A stretch of 64,000 bases of DNA from Mycobacterium sherrisii (GTDB lineage: Bacteria; Actinomycetota; Actinomycetes; Mycobacteriales; Mycobacteriaceae). How positions within the stretch are numbered: position 1 is the first letter of the stretch; each line of letters opens with the position of its first letter. Location: NCBI RefSeq assembly GCF_002102355.1, contig NZ_LQPT01000092.1, forward strand, positions 1-64,000. Reading direction: 5' to 3'. A program made the translations under genes and the position numbers. Under the pieces are notes generated by a model. It was not told the origin of the DNA. It saw nothing but the letters and a program-made list of their open reading frames with translations, and ran no database searches. Shown piece after piece: positions 40,202 through 50,661 of the stretch.

Positions 40202-40987
40202 ATGTCCGAGCACACCGCCACCGCCCTCGACCTGACACGGGCCGGCGTCGACCTGCACCCGGTGGTGTCGCAGCTTTCGGCGTTGCATCGCCTGCGGCTG
40301 CACCTCGACATCGCCGTGGTCGTCGCCGTGCTGGTGCTGACGAACCTGATCGCACACTTCACCACGCCGTGGGCAAGCGTCGCCGCCGTTCCGGCCGCCG
40401 CGGCCGGGCTGGTGCTGCTGATGCGCTCCAACGGCCTGGACTGGGTCGACCTGGGACTCGATCGCCAGCACTGGCGATCCGGGATGGGCTACGCGCTGGC
40501 CGCCGTGGCGGTGGTGGCCTCGGTGATCACGGTCGGTGTGCTGCTGCCGATGACCCGGCCGATGTTCTTGAACAATCACTACGCCACGGTCTCCGGTGCG
40601 CTGATCGCGTCGATGGTCATCATCCCGCTGCAGACCGTGATCCCCGAGGAGCTGGCCTTCCGCGGTGTGCTGCACGGCGCCCTGCACCGGGCGTGGGGAT
40701 TCCGTGGGGTCGCGGTGGCCGGATCGCTGCTGTTCGGGTTGTGGCATGTCGCCACCTCGCTCGGGCTGACCAGCAACAACGTCGGCTTCACCCGGCTGTT
40801 CGGCGGCGGCTTCGTCGGTATGGCGGCCGGGGTGACGCTCGCGGTGCTGGCGACGGGAACGGCGGGGTTGGTCTTCAGCTGGTTGCGCAGGCGCAGCGGC
40901 AGCCTGATCGCGCCGATCGCGCTGCACTGGTCATTGAACGGCCTGGGCGCGTTGGCCGCCGCCCTGGTCTGGCACCTGTCGACCTGA
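40202..40987 (+). CDS. CPBP family intramembrane metalloprotease (Rv1863c-like)
   Basis: 261 aa with about seven hydrophobic helices. The CAAX-protease signature is present: EE in VIPEELAFRGVLHG, LLFGLWHVATSLG and ALHWSLNGLGAL (His ligands). Cleaves substrates within the membrane in Rce1-like fashion; the bacterial substrate is unknown. Begins 22 bp after xfp on the same strand and converges with adhA (3 bp apart). Confidence 0.85.
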   Translation: MSEHTATALDLTRAGVDLHPVVSQLSALHRLRLHLDIAVVVAVLVLTNLIAHFTTPWASVAAVPAAAAGLVLLMRSNGLDWVDLGLDRQHWRSGMGYALAAVAVVASVITVGVLLPMTRPMFLNNHYATVSGALIASMVIIPLQTVIPEELAFRGVLHGALHRAWGFRGVAVAGSLLFGLWHVATSLGLTSNNVGFTRLFGGGFVGMAAGVTLAVLATGTAGLVFSWLRRRSGSLIAPIALHWSLNGLGALAAALVWHLST

Positions 40988-40990
40988 GCC

Positions 40991-42043
40991 CTACACCAGC
41001 AGCACCGCGGCCCCGGCGATGCGGCCGTTGGCCAGATCGCGCAGTGCCTGATCGGCGTGCTCCAGCGGATATTCCGGGGTTGTCACCTCGATGTGATGCC
41101 GGGCGGCGAAGTCGAGAAACTCCCGTGCGTCGGCCCGGGTGTTCGACGTCACCGAGCGAATTTGGCGTTCCTGGAACAGGTGACGCTGATAGTTGAGGAC
41201 CGGGATGTCCGACAGATGGATACCGGCGATGGCCAGGGTGCCGCCGCGGTCCAGCGCCTCGCATGCCGGCAACACCAGATCGCCGACCGGGGCGAACAGG
41301 ATCGCCGCGTCCAGCGGCACCGGCGGCGGGTCCGCGGCGCCCTGCGCCGAGGCGGCGCCCAGCTCCATCGCCAGCTTGCGGGCCTGCTCGCCACGGGTCA
41401 TCACGTGCACCTCGGCGCCCTGGGCCAGGGCGACCTGCGCGGTGATGTGCGCACTGCCACCGAAGCCGTAGATGCCCAACCGTCCGCCGGGCGGCAGCTC
41501 GGCGCGCAGTAGCGACCGATACCCGATGATGCCGGCGCACAGCAGCGGCGCGAGTTCGCTGTCGCTGTAGCCGCTCGGCAGGTGATGGGCGAAAGCCGCC
41601 GGGACCGTGGCGAATTCGGCGTATCCGCCGTCGGCGTCCCAGCCGGTGTAGCGCGATTCGGGGCATAAATTCTCGTCGCCGCGGCGGCAGTACTTGCACA
41701 CGCCGCAGGTGTGGCGCAGCCAGGCGATACCGACCCGATCGCCCACCTGGAATCCCTCGGCGTCGGTGCCCGCCGCGGCGCCGATCTCGGAGCCGATTTG
41801 CATGACCTCCCCCACCACCTCGTGGCCCGGGGTGACGTGGTCGCGGTGCACCGGGAGATCGCCCTCGGTGACGTGCAGGTCGGTGCGGCACACCCCGCAG
41901 GCGCGAACCGCGACCAGCAAGTCGGCTGGCCCGGGCCGGGGGACGTCGGCGGTGACGCGTTCCAGCGGATCGGTGTCCATCGGGCCGGGCTGTCGTACCC
42001 GCCACGCGGTCATCGTGGTCGGTATTGACTCGGAAGCCATCAC
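40991..42043 (-). CDS. adhA: Zinc-dependent alcohol dehydrogenase AdhA
   Basis: 350-aa medium-chain dehydrogenase. Catalytic zinc ligands: Cys in [10 protein letters not shown] and His in TPGHEVVG; structural zinc Cys in [17 protein letters not shown]; the cofactor loop is [11 protein letters not shown]. Zn-dependent oxidation of alcohols with NAD(P). Matches Rv1862 (346 aa) in position and size. A start a codon or two further downstream is equally possible (MMASES). Confidence 0.9.
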   Translation of the reverse strand: MMASESIPTTMTAWRVRQPGPMDTDPLERVTADVPRPGPADLLVAVRACGVCRTDLHVTEGDLPVHRDHVTPGHEVVGEVMQIGSEIGAAAGTDAEGFQVGDRVGIAWLRHTCGVCKYCRRGDENLCPESRYTGWDADGGYAEFATVPAAFAHHLPSGYSDSELAPLLCAGIIGYRSLLRAELPPGGRLGIYGFGGSAHITAQVALAQGAEVHVMTRGEQARKLAMELGAASAQGAADPPPVPLDAAILFAPVGDLVLPACEALDRGGTLAIAGIHLSDIPVLNYQRHLFQERQIRSVTSNTRADAREFLDFAARHHIEVTTPEYPLEHADQALRDLANGRIAGAAVLLV

Positions 42044-42096
42044 CCCATGATGCCGCCAAGGGCCACCGATCCGCTGGAGTCGCGAGTCGATTGCCG

Positions 42097-42375
42097 CTAC
42101 AGCGTTTTAGTACGCGAGGTAGCGAACTTGTAGATCAGCAACAGGATCACCGCGCCCACCAACGCACCGAGGAACGAATGCTGGATGGGTGGGTGGATGT
42201 CGAACTTGTGTGGCGGGAAGACGATGCTGCCCAGGGTGCCGCCGACATAGGAGCCGACGATGCCCAGTACGGCCGTCGCGACCCACCCCATGGGCTGCTT
42301 GCCGGGGACCAGAAGGCGCGCAACCAGACCGACGATGAGACCCAAAATGATTAGCCAGATGATGTGCAGAACCAC
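42097..42375 (-). CDS. Transglycosylase-associated / GlsB-YeaQ-YmgE family membrane protein (Rv1861-like)
   Basis: 92-aa protein with three hydrophobic helices: [38 protein letters not shown] and [17 protein letters not shown]. The [15 protein letters not shown] and GxxGSxxGG patterns define the family, often stress-induced. Membrane protein of unknown mechanism. Confidence 0.88.
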   Translation of the reverse strand: MVLHIIWLIILGLIVGLVARLLVPGKQPMGWVATAVLGIVGSYVGGTLGSIVFPPHKFDIHPPIQHSFLGALVGAVILLLIYKFATSRTKTL

Positions 42376-42500
42376 GACCGGCTCCTTCGAGTGTTAGCTA
42401 CAGACGGGACGAACGGGGTATACCCGCTCGCGATGCAGCCAATCCCCCCGGCGATTGCCGGTGCGACGAACGGGCGTAACGCCCTTCGCGGCTCGAGCAC

Positions 42501-43517
42501 TCAGGCGGTGTATGTCCGTTGCGGCGCCGGAGCCACTTCACTGGCCGGGGCCTGCCCCGGCGCTGGAGCGGGCGCTGCAGGGGCGGGTGCCGCGCCGGGC
42601 GCGGGCGGTGGTGCGGCGGGCGCGGTGAACGGCTGGATCGACTCGGCCAGCGCCTTGGCGCCGGCCTTGTCCACCGGATTGTTGCTGGTTCCCAGCCACA
42701 CCACGAACCAGCGCTGCGGCGGACCGGCGGTGGACGCACCCGGGGCGCTGACGACACCGGTCCAGATCTGTCCGTTCGGCTTGCTCGGGTCGCTGAACTT
42801 CACCTCGTAGAACGATGCGCTTCCGGTGATGCCGTTGGCGCCGGCCAGCGGGGTGGATTCCTGGTTGATTCGCGTGCCCGGGTACGGCATGAAGAACTCG
42901 CCCATGTCCGAGCCGAGCCGGACGGCCGCCTTGCTGTCATTGGCTTCCGCACTGGCGTACAGCTTTTGGTCCAACCGTCCCATCACGATGCGGGTGTCGT
43001 TGGCGACCGGCGCGGGCTGGCCGGGCGCCGGCGGCGGACCGGTCATCTTGCTGAGCAGGGCCGAGCCGTAGTCCAGGTGCGACGCGTCCGACTCCGCCCA
43101 GCCGCCGGGCAGCAGGTAGCTGAACCCGCCGACGGGATTGGTGATGCGTGCGGCGTTGGGGTCGACGGGTGGCGGCGCATTCGGGTCAGCAGGCGGTGGC
43201 GGTGGCGCCGGCGCGTTCGGGTCGACGGGCGCGGGCGGTGGAACCGGTCCCGCGTTCGGATCCGCCGGCGCCGGAGCCGCCGGCGCGGGCTGTCCCGCGG
43301 GCTCGGGGGCGGCCGGGGCGGGCTGTCCCGCCGGAGCCGGCGCGGCCGCCGGTGGCGGTGCGGTCGTCGTTGCCGGGACCGGAGTGGGGACCTCGGGGTC
43401 GGCATAGGCGACGGCCGGCAACGCGATGGTGACGGCCCCCGCAGTGGTCACCGTGGCAACCGCCAGCGTCGACCACATTCCTTTGCGACGTGTCGAGTGT
43501 GAGTCCACCTGATCCAT
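42501..43517 (-). CDS. apa: Alanine-proline-rich secreted antigen Apa (fibronectin-attachment protein)
   Basis: 338 aa. Signal peptide ([25 protein letters not shown], split DPEVPTP), a long Ala-Pro-rich arm (residues about 40-125 with DPNA repeats), a folded domain (about 125-300, [43 protein letters not shown]) and a second Pro-Ala tail. Mannosylated adhesin in M. tuberculosis (Rv1860, 325 aa). It lies downstream of modC on the same strand, hence the old name modD, but it is not a molybdate protein. Confidence 0.95.
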   Translation of the reverse strand: MDQVDSHSTRRKGMWSTLAVATVTTAGAVTIALPAVAYADPEVPTPVPATTTAPPPAAAPAPAGQPAPAAPEPAGQPAPAAPAPADPNAGPVPPPAPVDPNAPAPPPPPADPNAPPPVDPNAARITNPVGGFSYLLPGGWAESDASHLDYGSALLSKMTGPPPAPGQPAPVANDTRIVMGRLDQKLYASAEANDSKAAVRLGSDMGEFFMPYPGTRINQESTPLAGANGITGSASFYEVKFSDPSKPNGQIWTGVVSAPGASTAGPPQRWFVVWLGTSNNPVDKAGAKALAESIQPFTAPAAPPPAPGAAPAPAAPAPAPGQAPASEVAPAPQRTYTA

Positions 43518-43624
43518 GGCGACGAACCTACCGTGTTACCGCTGTGAAGCAAGGGTGCCGTGCGGGCGATGCGAGCCGGTTTTCGCGATGTTGCCGGAGC
43601 GCAACCTGCGCGAGTCTGCGCAGT

Positions 43625-44758
43625 TCATCGCCGGCGATGCGGCCCCGCCGGATACAGCGCCACCGCCCGGGCCTTGACGGTGAACCACACCCGCTCCCCG
43701 GGGGTCAGCCGTAGCTCGGCGGCCGCGTCCACGGTGATCTCCGCGGCCAGCCCCGGGGCCCCGTCGGCCTGCTCGGCGCCGCGCACCACGACCGCCGCGC
43801 CGCGGACGTCCAGCTCCGCCACCGTGACCTCGACACAGTTGCGGGGACTGCCGTGCGGTGGCTCCCGGAACACGGAAACCGCCGTCGGCGGGAACACCGC
43901 GACCGCATCCTGCCCGGCGGCCAACTCCGCACCCGCCCGTGGGGCCGGTGACCCGTACCACCGGGTGCCGGCGTGGGTGTCCAGGGCGCCGTCCCGGCCC
44001 ACGGTTCCGCCGACCACGTTGACACCGGCGATCCGGGCGGCGAACGGGCTGCGCGGCGCGGTCAGCACGTCGGTCACCGGCCCGATCTCGGCGACGTTGC
44101 CCGCCTCGAGGACCAGCACGCGGTTGGCGAGGGTGAACACGTCCAGCAGGTCGTGGGTGATCAGGATGACCGCGCAGCCGCTGCGGGCGACCACGCTGCG
44201 CAGCACCGCGCGGATGGCGGCGGCGGCGCCGACATCCAGGCCGGTGAGCGGCTCGTCGAGCAGCAGCAGATCGGGTTCGGCGGCCAACGCCCGCGCGATC
44301 GCGACCCGCTGGGCCTGACCGCCGGACAACTGCCGCGGTTTGCGGTCGGCGAGCTGTTCGGCATCCACCTCACGCAGCCAGCGCAGCGCCGTCCGGTGAT
44401 CATTGCGCCGCCGGGCGGGCCGGGCGAAGGGCAGCAGTCCGCGACGCCGGCTGTGCGGTCCGAACGCGACGTTGGCGGCCACGCTCAGGTGCGGGAACAA
44501 CAGCGGATCCTGCAACAGCAGCCCCACCCGGCGGCGGTGCGTCGGCACGTCGATGCCGGACATGGTGTCGGTCAGCACCCGCTCCCCCAAGCGCACCACC
44601 CCCTCGTCGGGGTGCAGCAGTCCGGCAATCACGTGCAGGGCGGTCGACTTGCCCGCCCCGTTGGGGCCGAGCACGGCGAGCACCTCCCCGGCGGCCACCG
44701 AGAACTCCACGTCCAGCCGGCGCTCGGACACGACCGCGCGAAGCTGCAGTTCACTCAT
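43625..44758 (-). CDS. modC: Molybdate ABC transporter ATPase ModC
   Basis: 377-aa ATPase: Walker [13 protein letters not shown]-loop LLLQDPLLF, signature LSGGQAQR, Walker [14 protein letters not shown] and His switch LITHDLLD. The C-terminal part (about 290-377) looks like a TOBE domain for oxyanion sensing. Start overlaps the modB stop by 4 bp (ATGA). Confidence 0.94.
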   Translation of the reverse strand: MSELQLRAVVSERRLDVEFSVAAGEVLAVLGPNGAGKSTALHVIAGLLHPDEGVVRLGERVLTDTMSGIDVPTHRRRVGLLLQDPLLFPHLSVAANVAFGPHSRRRGLLPFARPARRRNDHRTALRWLREVDAEQLADRKPRQLSGGQAQRVAIARALAAEPDLLLLDEPLTGLDVGAAAAIRAVLRSVVARSGCAVILITHDLLDVFTLANRVLVLEAGNVAEIGPVTDVLTAPRSPFAARIAGVNVVGGTVGRDGALDTHAGTRWYGSPAPRAGAELAAGQDAVAVFPPTAVSVFREPPHGSPRNCVEVTVAELDVRGAAVVVRGAEQADGAPGLAAEITVDAAAELRLTPGERVWFTVKARAVALYPAGPHRRR

Positions 44759-45555
44759 GGCCGCTGCCGCACGTCCGTCCCGGTCAGGCCGGCACCGAGG
44801 CCGAGCACCACCAGCGCGGCCACCGCGACGAGCAGAATTGACAGCGCCACGGCGGCGTTCGCGTCGGTGACACGCTGCAGGTAGATCTCCAGGGGCAGCG
44901 TGCGCGTGACGCCCTGTCGGGAACCCGCGAAGGTCAGCGTCGCGCCGAACTCGCCCAGCGACCGGGCGAACGCCAGCACGGCGCCCGAGGTCAGGCCCGG
45001 CAGCAGCAGCGGCAGGGTGACCCGCCACCACACCGTGTTGGGCCGCGCCCCCAGCGTGGCCGCGACCACCTCATAGTCGGCGCCGGCGGTACGGGCGGCA
45101 CCTTCGAGCGAGATCACCAGGAACGGCAACGAGACGAAGGTCTGCGCCAGCACCACCGCGGTCGTGCTGAACGCGATGCTGACACCGGCCGCCTCCAGGT
45201 ACCGACCGATCAGGCCGATCCGGCCGAACGCGTATAGCAGCGCGATGCCGCCGACCACCGGCGGCAACACCAGCGGCAGCAGGATCAGCGGGCGCAGCAA
45301 CCGGACCAGACGCGCGGTGCTGCGCGCCAGCACCAGGCCCATCGGAACACCCGCCAACACACACAGCACCGTGCTCGCGGCCGCCGTCTTAAGGCTCAGC
45401 CACAGCGCGGCCGTCGACGACGAACTGCTGATCAGCGCCCAGAAGTTGGACCAGTCGACCTTGACCGCGATCGCCAGCAACGGCAGCACCACGAAGGCGG
45501 CCCCGAGCGCGGCGGGGACGAACACCCAGCGCGGCAGGTTGGTGGTCCGGCGCAC
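44755..45555 (-). CDS. modB: Molybdate ABC transporter permease ModB
   Basis: 266-aa permease with about six hydrophobic helices and the ABC-contact loop [38 protein letters not shown]. Forms the channel of the ModABC importer. Translationally coupled to modC. Confidence 0.94.
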   Translation of the reverse strand: MRRTTNLPRWVFVPAALGAAFVVLPLLAIAVKVDWSNFWALISSSSSTAALWLSLKTAAASTVLCVLAGVPMGLVLARSTARLVRLLRPLILLPLVLPPVVGGIALLYAFGRIGLIGRYLEAAGVSIAFSTTAVVLAQTFVSLPFLVISLEGAARTAGADYEVVAATLGARPNTVWWRVTLPLLLPGLTSGAVLAFARSLGEFGATLTFAGSRQGVTRTLPLEIYLQRVTDANAAVALSILLVAVAALVVLGLGAGLTGTDVRQRP

Positions 45556-45564
45556 GGCAACGGG

Positions 45565-46386
45565 TCAGGGCTTTACGAAGCCAAATTGGGCCAGCACCTG
45601 CTGGCCGGCTTCGGATGTCACGAGGGCCACGAACTTCTGCGCCAACGCCGGCTGCGGCGCCTTTGTCAGCACCCCGATCGGGTAGACGTTGACCGCGTCG
45701 GCCGCCTCCGGAAAGTCGACGGTCGTCACGGACCCCTTGGCGTTCTTCGCGTCGGTGACGTAGACCAGGGCGGCGTCCGCCTGCCCGGCGGTGACCTTGT
45801 TGAGCGCATCGGTCACGCTGGGTTCCTCGCTGACCGGGTTGAGACGCACTCCCGTGCGGTCCTCGATGCGTCGGGTGGCGGCGCCGCATGGCACCGGCTG
45901 CTGGCAGGTCACCACGGTGAGGCCCGGCTTGGCCAGGTCGGCGAAGGAGGCGATCTTCTTCGGGTTGCCCGGTGCGGTGACGATGACCAGCGTGTTGGCG
46001 GCGAAGTTGGTCGGGTTCCCGGCCAGCAGCCCCGCCTTGACCACGTTGTCCATCTGAGCGGTATCGGCCGAGGCGAAAACGTCGGCCGATGCGCCCTGGG
46101 TCAATTGCGTCGCCAGTTCGGAGGAGCCGGCGAAGTCGAACTCCACGCCGCTACCGGGATTGTCGGTCTTGAACCGCGCGGCGATCTGGGTGAACGCGGG
46201 TTTCAGGGATGCCGCGGCGAACACCACGATGGAGCCGGCGGCTGGGGACGACGGGCCGGGCGACGCGGGTGCGGTGGCCGGCGGCGTCTTGGCACCGCAG
46301 CCCACCACGCCCGCAACGAGCACCATCGACAGCACACCAGACACGACACCGGACGTCATACCGGCCAGAATTCCGCTCCGACGCAT
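45565..46386 (-). CDS. modA: Molybdate-binding lipoprotein ModA
   Basis: 273-aa periplasmic-binding-protein-like lipoprotein: lipobox VVGCGAK, VFAAASLKPAFTQIAARF (the first anion-binding loop, typical of ModA), DFAGSSELATQLTQGASADVFASAD and ALVYVTDAKNA. Captures molybdate outside the membrane and delivers it to ModB. First gene of the modABC operon. Confidence 0.95.
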   Translation of the reverse strand: MRRSGILAGMTSGVVSGVLSMVLVAGVVGCGAKTPPATAPASPGPSSPAAGSIVVFAAASLKPAFTQIAARFKTDNPGSGVEFDFAGSSELATQLTQGASADVFASADTAQMDNVVKAGLLAGNPTNFAANTLVIVTAPGNPKKIASFADLAKPGLTVVTCQQPVPCGAATRRIEDRTGVRLNPVSEEPSVTDALNKVTAGQADAALVYVTDAKNAKGSVTTVDFPEAADAVNVYPIGVLTKAPQPALAQKFVALVTSEAGQQVLAQFGFVKP

Positions 46387-46599
46387 GGTCAGACCCTAGC
46401 CTGGGATGGGTTGACCGCGAGTTGAACGTTGATGGTCAAAACTTTTTGAAATCGTCTGCGCGTCGTGCCCGCGGAGATTTCGCCGTATAGCTACTGTCCA
46501 GTAACATTGGTCAGATCGACGCCATAACACGCTGATATCCCAGGCATCGAGCGTCACGGCCGGGATCGGCGTCTTACACGAGGTTTACACGAGGAGGTC

Positions 46600-47277
46600 A
46601 TGGCAGTGGAGGTGCTGGTCACCGGTGGCGACACGGATCTGGGACGGACCGTAGCCGAGGCCTTCCGCGATGGCGGTCACAAGGTGACCCTCGTGGGTGC
46701 GCGCCGCAGCGATCTCGAGGTCAACGCCAAAGAACTCGACGTCGACGCAATCGTGTGCGACACCACCGACCCGGCCAGCCTGGAGGAAGCGCGTCCGTCG
46801 TTCCCGCATCACCTGGACACCATCGTCAACGTGCCGGCCCCGGCCTGGGATGCCGGCGACCCCCGCACGTACTCCATCGCCGACACGGCCCACGCCTGGC
46901 GCAACACCCTCGACTCGACGGTGCTGTCCGCCGTGCTGACGCTGCAGGTTGTCGGCGACCACCTGCGCTCCGGCGGTTCGATCATCAGCGTCGTGCCGGA
47001 GAACCCGCCGGCGGCCAGTATCGACGCTGCCATCAAGGCGACGCTGTCGAGTTGGGTTGCCGGGCAGGCCGGCATCTTCGGCACTCGCGGCATCACCGTC
47101 AACGCGGTGGCCAGCGGACGCAGCGCGCAACCGGGCTACGACGGCCTGTCGCGCACGCCGCCGGCCGCGGCCGACGAAGTCGCCCGACTGGCGTTGTTCC
47201 TCACCACCGCGGCGGCCCGCCACATCACCGGGCAAACTCTGCACGTGAGCCACGGCGCGCTCGCGCGTTTCGCTTAA
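46600..47277 (+). CDS. SDR-fold protein lacking the usual catalytic Tyr (Rv1856c-like)
   Basis: 225 aa, equal to Rv1856c. Rossmann start VLVTGGDTDLGRTVAEAF and the late GRSAQPGYDG segment resemble SDR reductases, but the YxxxK motif is missing where it is expected (ATLSSWVAGQAG), so a noncatalytic or altered role is likely. Divergent from modA with a 213-bp gap. ACACGAGGAGGTC precedes the ATG. Confidence 0.8.
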   Translation: MAVEVLVTGGDTDLGRTVAEAFRDGGHKVTLVGARRSDLEVNAKELDVDAIVCDTTDPASLEEARPSFPHHLDTIVNVPAPAWDAGDPRTYSIADTAHAWRNTLDSTVLSAVLTLQVVGDHLRSGGSIISVVPENPPAASIDAAIKATLSSWVAGQAGIFGTRGITVNAVASGRSAQPGYDGLSRTPPAAADEVARLALFLTTAAARHITGQTLHVSHGALARFA

Positions 47278-47562
47278 TTCCTCGTTCGTCGGGCGGCCAG
47301 GCGATCGTTAGCCTCGGGCGGCGTGGGTATACCCCAGAGGTCATCATCGCCGTGTCAGGCGCACCGGGCTGGCTACGCCTCGTGTAACCAAGGTCGCATC
47401 CAGCGGCCGGCATGACGCGAATCACGTTGGCGTGACCAGGGTTAATGGCCGATGTGTTTGATTACACAGGCTTACTACCTGGGTTTGGCCGCGGCGGGGT
47501 GACTACCGTAATAGCTAACTTTAGCCGCATGACACGAAGCCCCGTCAGGAGCAATTCAAGCA

Positions 47563-48951
47563 ATGAGCCCTCAGCCAGAAGCCACAGTTGAACCCAAGCG
47601 ACGGCACCGCGTCGTGATCATCGGATCGGGGTTTGGCGGACTCAACGCGGCAAAGAAGCTCAAGCACGCCGACGTCGACATCAAGCTGATCGCCCGCACC
47701 ACGCATCACTTGTTCCAGCCGTTGCTCTACCAGGTCGCCACCGGGATCATCTCCGAGGGTGAAATCGCCCCGCCGACCCGCGTCGTGCTGCGCAAACAGC
47801 GCAACGTCCAGGTGCTGCTCGGCAACGTCACCCACATCGATCTGGCCAATCAGCGGGTGCATTCCGAGTTGCTCGGGCATGGCTACGAAACCGATTACGA
47901 CAGCCTGATCGTCGCCGCCGGCGCCGGCCAGTCCTACTTCGGGAACGATCACTTCGCCGAGTTCGCGCCCGGCATGAAGTCCATCGACGACGCGCTCGAA
48001 TTGCGCGGCCGCATCCTGAGCGCCTTCGAGCAAGCCGAGCGGTCCAGCGATCCCGAGCGCCGCAAGAAGCTGCTGACCTTCACCGTCGTCGGCGCCGGCC
48101 CCACCGGCGTCGAAATGGCCGGGCAGATAGCCGAATTGGCCGAGTACACGCTGAAAGGTGCGTTCCGGCATATCGATTCGACCAAGGCGCGGGTGATCCT
48201 GCTGGACGCGGCCCCGGCGGTGCTGCCGCCGATGGGAGAAAAGCTCGGTGAGCGCGCCCGGGCCCGGCTGGAGAAGATGGGCGTAGAGATCCAGCTGGGC
48301 GCCATGGTCACCGACGTCGACCGCAACGGGATCACCGTCAAGGATTCCGACGGCACCACCCGCCGCATCGAGTCGGCCTGCAAGGTGTGGTCCGCGGGCG
48401 TACAAGCCAGCCGGCTGGGGCGCGACATCGCCGAGCAGTCGCCGGCCGAGCTGGACCGCGCCGGCCGGGTCAAGGTGCTGCCCGACCTGTCGGTCCCCGG
48501 CTACCCGAACGTCTTCGTCGTCGGTGACATGGCCGCCGTCGAGGGCGTGCCCGGGGTCGCGCAGGGTGCCATCCAGGGGGCGAAGTACGTCGCGAGGACG
48601 ATCAAGGCCGAGCTTGCCGGGGCGGACCCGACCCAGCGTGAGCCGTTCCAATACTTCGACAAGGGCTCCATGGCCACCGTGTCTCGGTTCTCTGCGGTCG
48701 CCAAGATCGGTCCGCTGGAGTTCAGTGGCTTCATCGCCTGGCTGATGTGGCTGGTGCTGCACCTGGTCTATCTGATCGGGTTCAAGACCAAGATCACCAC
48801 GCTGTTGTCCTGGACGGTGACATTCTTGAGCACGCGGCGTGGCCAGCTCACCATCACCGACCAGCAAGCATTCGCCCGAACCCGGCTCGAACAGCTGGCC
48901 GAACTGGCCGCCGAGGCCCGCGAGTCCTCGCCGACTCGCGCGGCCAGCTAA
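47563..48951 (+). CDS. ndh: Type II NADH dehydrogenase Ndh
   Basis: 462-aa flavoprotein: FAD-binding VIIGSGFGGLNAAKKL, NAD-binding VVGAGPTGVEMAGQIAEL, NVFVVGDMAA, and a C-terminal hydrophobic helix (FIAWLMWLVLHLVYLIGF) for membrane association. Transfers electrons from NADH to menaquinone without pumping protons. Matches Rv1854c (463 aa). The upstream 285 bp (47278-47562) carries no gene. Confidence 0.95.
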   Translation: MSPQPEATVEPKRRHRVVIIGSGFGGLNAAKKLKHADVDIKLIARTTHHLFQPLLYQVATGIISEGEIAPPTRVVLRKQRNVQVLLGNVTHIDLANQRVHSELLGHGYETDYDSLIVAAGAGQSYFGNDHFAEFAPGMKSIDDALELRGRILSAFEQAERSSDPERRKKLLTFTVVGAGPTGVEMAGQIAELAEYTLKGAFRHIDSTKARVILLDAAPAVLPPMGEKLGERARARLEKMGVEIQLGAMVTDVDRNGITVKDSDGTTRRIESACKVWSAGVQASRLGRDIAEQSPAELDRAGRVKVLPDLSVPGYPNVFVVGDMAAVEGVPGVAQGAIQGAKYVARTIKAELAGADPTQREPFQYFDKGSMATVSRFSAVAKIGPLEFSGFIAWLMWLVLHLVYLIGFKTKITTLLSWTVTFLSTRRGQLTITDQQAFARTRLEQLAELAAEARESSPTRAAS

Positions 48952-49589
48952 CCGTTCAGGCGGTCGGCCTGCCAGGTGCTCAACGTTCCGCCCCCCGCCA
49001 ATGTCAGCACGGTCGAATCGGCCGGCATGTCCGTGAAAAGCGCTGCAGGGTAGCAGAATTCGCTGATGGTTGCGCGTGGCGCCCCGATGCTGTCGTCGGC
49101 CAGCGAGCCCGCGCCCAACTCCATGCGGTGCCGCAGCAACGGCCGATCGTTGCGGTCTGCCCACAGCGACCCGGACCAAAAGCCGTCGCGCTCGTTGCTT
49201 CTGCCGACCTGAACGCGCTCGCGGAAGCGAAGCCGACCACCGTCACGCAGGACCACGCCGACCGCGGACAGATGGCGCGCGTCGGCCGCCACGACCGTCG
49301 GCTCGAGGTCGACGTCGAGTGTCCCGCTCACCTCGATGTCCCAGTGCCCGTGCGACGTGGGCGTGTTGGGCCCGGGCAGGGCCAGCGCGCCGGCGGCGCT
49401 GCGCAGCTTGAGCACCGCGCCCGCTTCGACGACGACCGTGATGTTGATGGTGTCACCGCCCAACGGGGTGGCCGCCGCCGACACCAAGTGCACCGTGTCT
49501 TCAGCGGTGCATCGTGCCTGAATACCTCCGCTGCACTCGATGCGCGGCCAGCGCTGCCGCGACGCGACGACGCGCACCTCGGAGTGCAT
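48948..49589 (-). CDS. ureD: Urease accessory protein UreD
   Basis: 213 aa of the UreD/UreH family (GDTINITVVVEAGAVLKLRSAAG, PHGHWDIEVSG-like segment, GAPRATISEFCYPAALF). With UreF and UreG it forms the scaffold that delivers nickel to apo-urease. Size near Rv1853 (208 aa). One-base overlap with ureG upstream; converges with ndh by 4 bp. Confidence 0.9.
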   Translation of the reverse strand: MHSEVRVVASRQRWPRIECSGGIQARCTAEDTVHLVSAAATPLGGDTINITVVVEAGAVLKLRSAAGALALPGPNTPTSHGHWDIEVSGTLDVDLEPTVVAADARHLSAVGVVLRDGGRLRFRERVQVGRSNERDGFWSGSLWADRNDRPLLRHRMELGAGSLADDSIGAPRATISEFCYPAALFTDMPADSTVLTLAGGGTLSTWQADRLNG

Positions 49590-50254
49590 CAGTTCGCCAG
49601 TTGGGCGCGAACCCAGGCCACCACCTCGGACGCGGCCGGATCTTTCGTCAATGACTGCAACACCGTCGGCCGCCCAGCGCGCACGGAGTCGGCGTCACGG
49701 GCCATCACGTCCAGATCCGCCCCGACCAGCGGGGCCAAGTCGGTTTTGTTGACCACCAACAGATCTGAGTAAGTCACCCCCGGGCCGCCCTTGCGTGGCA
49801 CCTTGTCGCCCCCGGCCACGTCGATGACGAAAATCTGCACGTCCACCAGGCCCGAGGAAAAGGTCGCCGTCAGGTTGTCCCCGCCGGACTCGACGAGGAT
49901 GAGGTCCAGCGGGTCGTGGGCTGCGATCAGATCGTCGATCGCGTCCAGGTTGGCGGTGATGTCGTCGCGGATCGCGGTATGCGGGCAGCCACCGGTCTGC
50001 ACGGCCGCGATCCGATCCAGCGGCAGCACGGCGTGTTTGCGCAGGAAGTCGGCGTCCTCGGTGGTGTAGATGTCGTTGGTGAGCACCGCCAGCGACAGTT
50101 CGTCGCGCAGCTGCCGGCACAGCGCGGCCACCAACGCGGTCTTGCCCGAGCCGACCGGGCCGCCGACGCCGATGCGCAGCGCCTCCCCCGGGCGCCGCTG
50201 TCGCTTCGGGCGCTCGATGCTGGGATGGGGGTGGCTGTGTGAATGTGCTGGCAT
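49589..50254 (-). CDS. ureG: Urease accessory GTPase UreG
   Basis: 221-aa SIMIBI GTPase: His-rich N-terminus (HSHSHPHPS, nickel-binding), P-loop [37 protein letters not shown] (conserved Cys-Pro-His nickel site), [13 protein letters not shown] and [11 protein letters not shown] (NKxD). Powers nickel insertion into urease. In M. tuberculosis it follows ureABCF; here none of these genes is found upstream. ATG at 50254 gives the known length (Rv1852, 224 aa). Confidence 0.93.
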   Translation of the reverse strand: MPAHSHSHPHPSIERPKRQRRPGEALRIGVGGPVGSGKTALVAALCRQLRDELSLAVLTNDIYTTEDADFLRKHAVLPLDRIAAVQTGGCPHTAIRDDITANLDAIDDLIAAHDPLDLILVESGGDNLTATFSSGLVDVQIFVIDVAGGDKVPRKGGPGVTYSDLLVVNKTDLAPLVGADLDVMARDADSVRAGRPTVLQSLTKDPAASEVVAWVRAQLAN

Positions 50255-50574
50255 CTCGTCTTTCCTGCTCGGCGGGTCTGAAGGCAGCGTATCGGAGCGC
50301 GTCAGCAAACCATCGTCGATGCCGCGACGGCCGCGGCCCGCTCGTCGCGCCGGTGCGTGTCGGCAACCTCCGCGATGGCAAGGATGCGTCCCGGCCCGAT
50401 GGCGGCCGCGAGGCGAACCGCGTTGTCCCGCCAACACGGGCACCGTCCAGCAAACGGCTCGACGGCACCGGTCCGCCGCACGGGAAGCCAGACCGGCAAC
50501 CCGCCCAGGCAACTACATCCTGGCTCGAAGATGCTGTGCCCCAGCGTGTTTGACGCTAAAGGAGTGCGCGACCC
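50255..50574. other. Synteny breakpoint, no clear gene
   Basis: About 320 bp between ureG and the nitrogen-island promoter. A minus-strand frame here (50302-50607) contains a plausible coding-like segment ([28 protein letters not shown]) but no family could be recognised; it might be a decayed gene. No ureF, ureC or other urease remnant was recognised. This is where colinearity with the M. tuberculosis ure locus ends. Confidence 0.5.
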
Positions 50575-50590
50575 GAAACAGGCTTGAAAC
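50575..50590 (+). promoter_or_regulatory. GlnR-type box A
   Basis: GAAAC-n6-GAAAC (50575-50579 and 50586-50590). This equals the AC-n9-AC core of actinobacterial GlnR sites. A looser GTGCG sits 11 bp further upstream. The same element recurs at 61358. It lies 72 bp before the first gene of the island, and CTCATCAGCATGAT follows after 6 bp. Confidence 0.65.
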
Positions 50591-50615
50591 ATGGAGCTCA
50601 TCAGCATGATTCAAA

Positions 50616-50657
50616 TCACCCCTAATTTTCTATCAGTCGATAGAAAATTAGGGGTGA
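50616..50657 (+). promoter_or_regulatory. AmtR-type operator A, perfect palindrome
   Basis: Two perfect 19-bp arms around AGTC; the centre reads TTTTCTAT-n6-ATAGAAAA, matching the corynebacterial AmtR consensus (tttCTAT-n6-atAGa). The right arm also contains AGGGGTGA, the ribosome-binding site for the gene starting at 50662, so RNA folding could hide it. A homologue of AmtR is encoded 10 kb downstream. Confidence 0.8.
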
Positions 50658-50661
50658 ATGG

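Noticed and set aside
50302-50607. Remnant of ureF upstream of ureG
   Set aside because: The frame shows no UreF-like blocks; only a generic helical segment, so no urease remnant is claimed.
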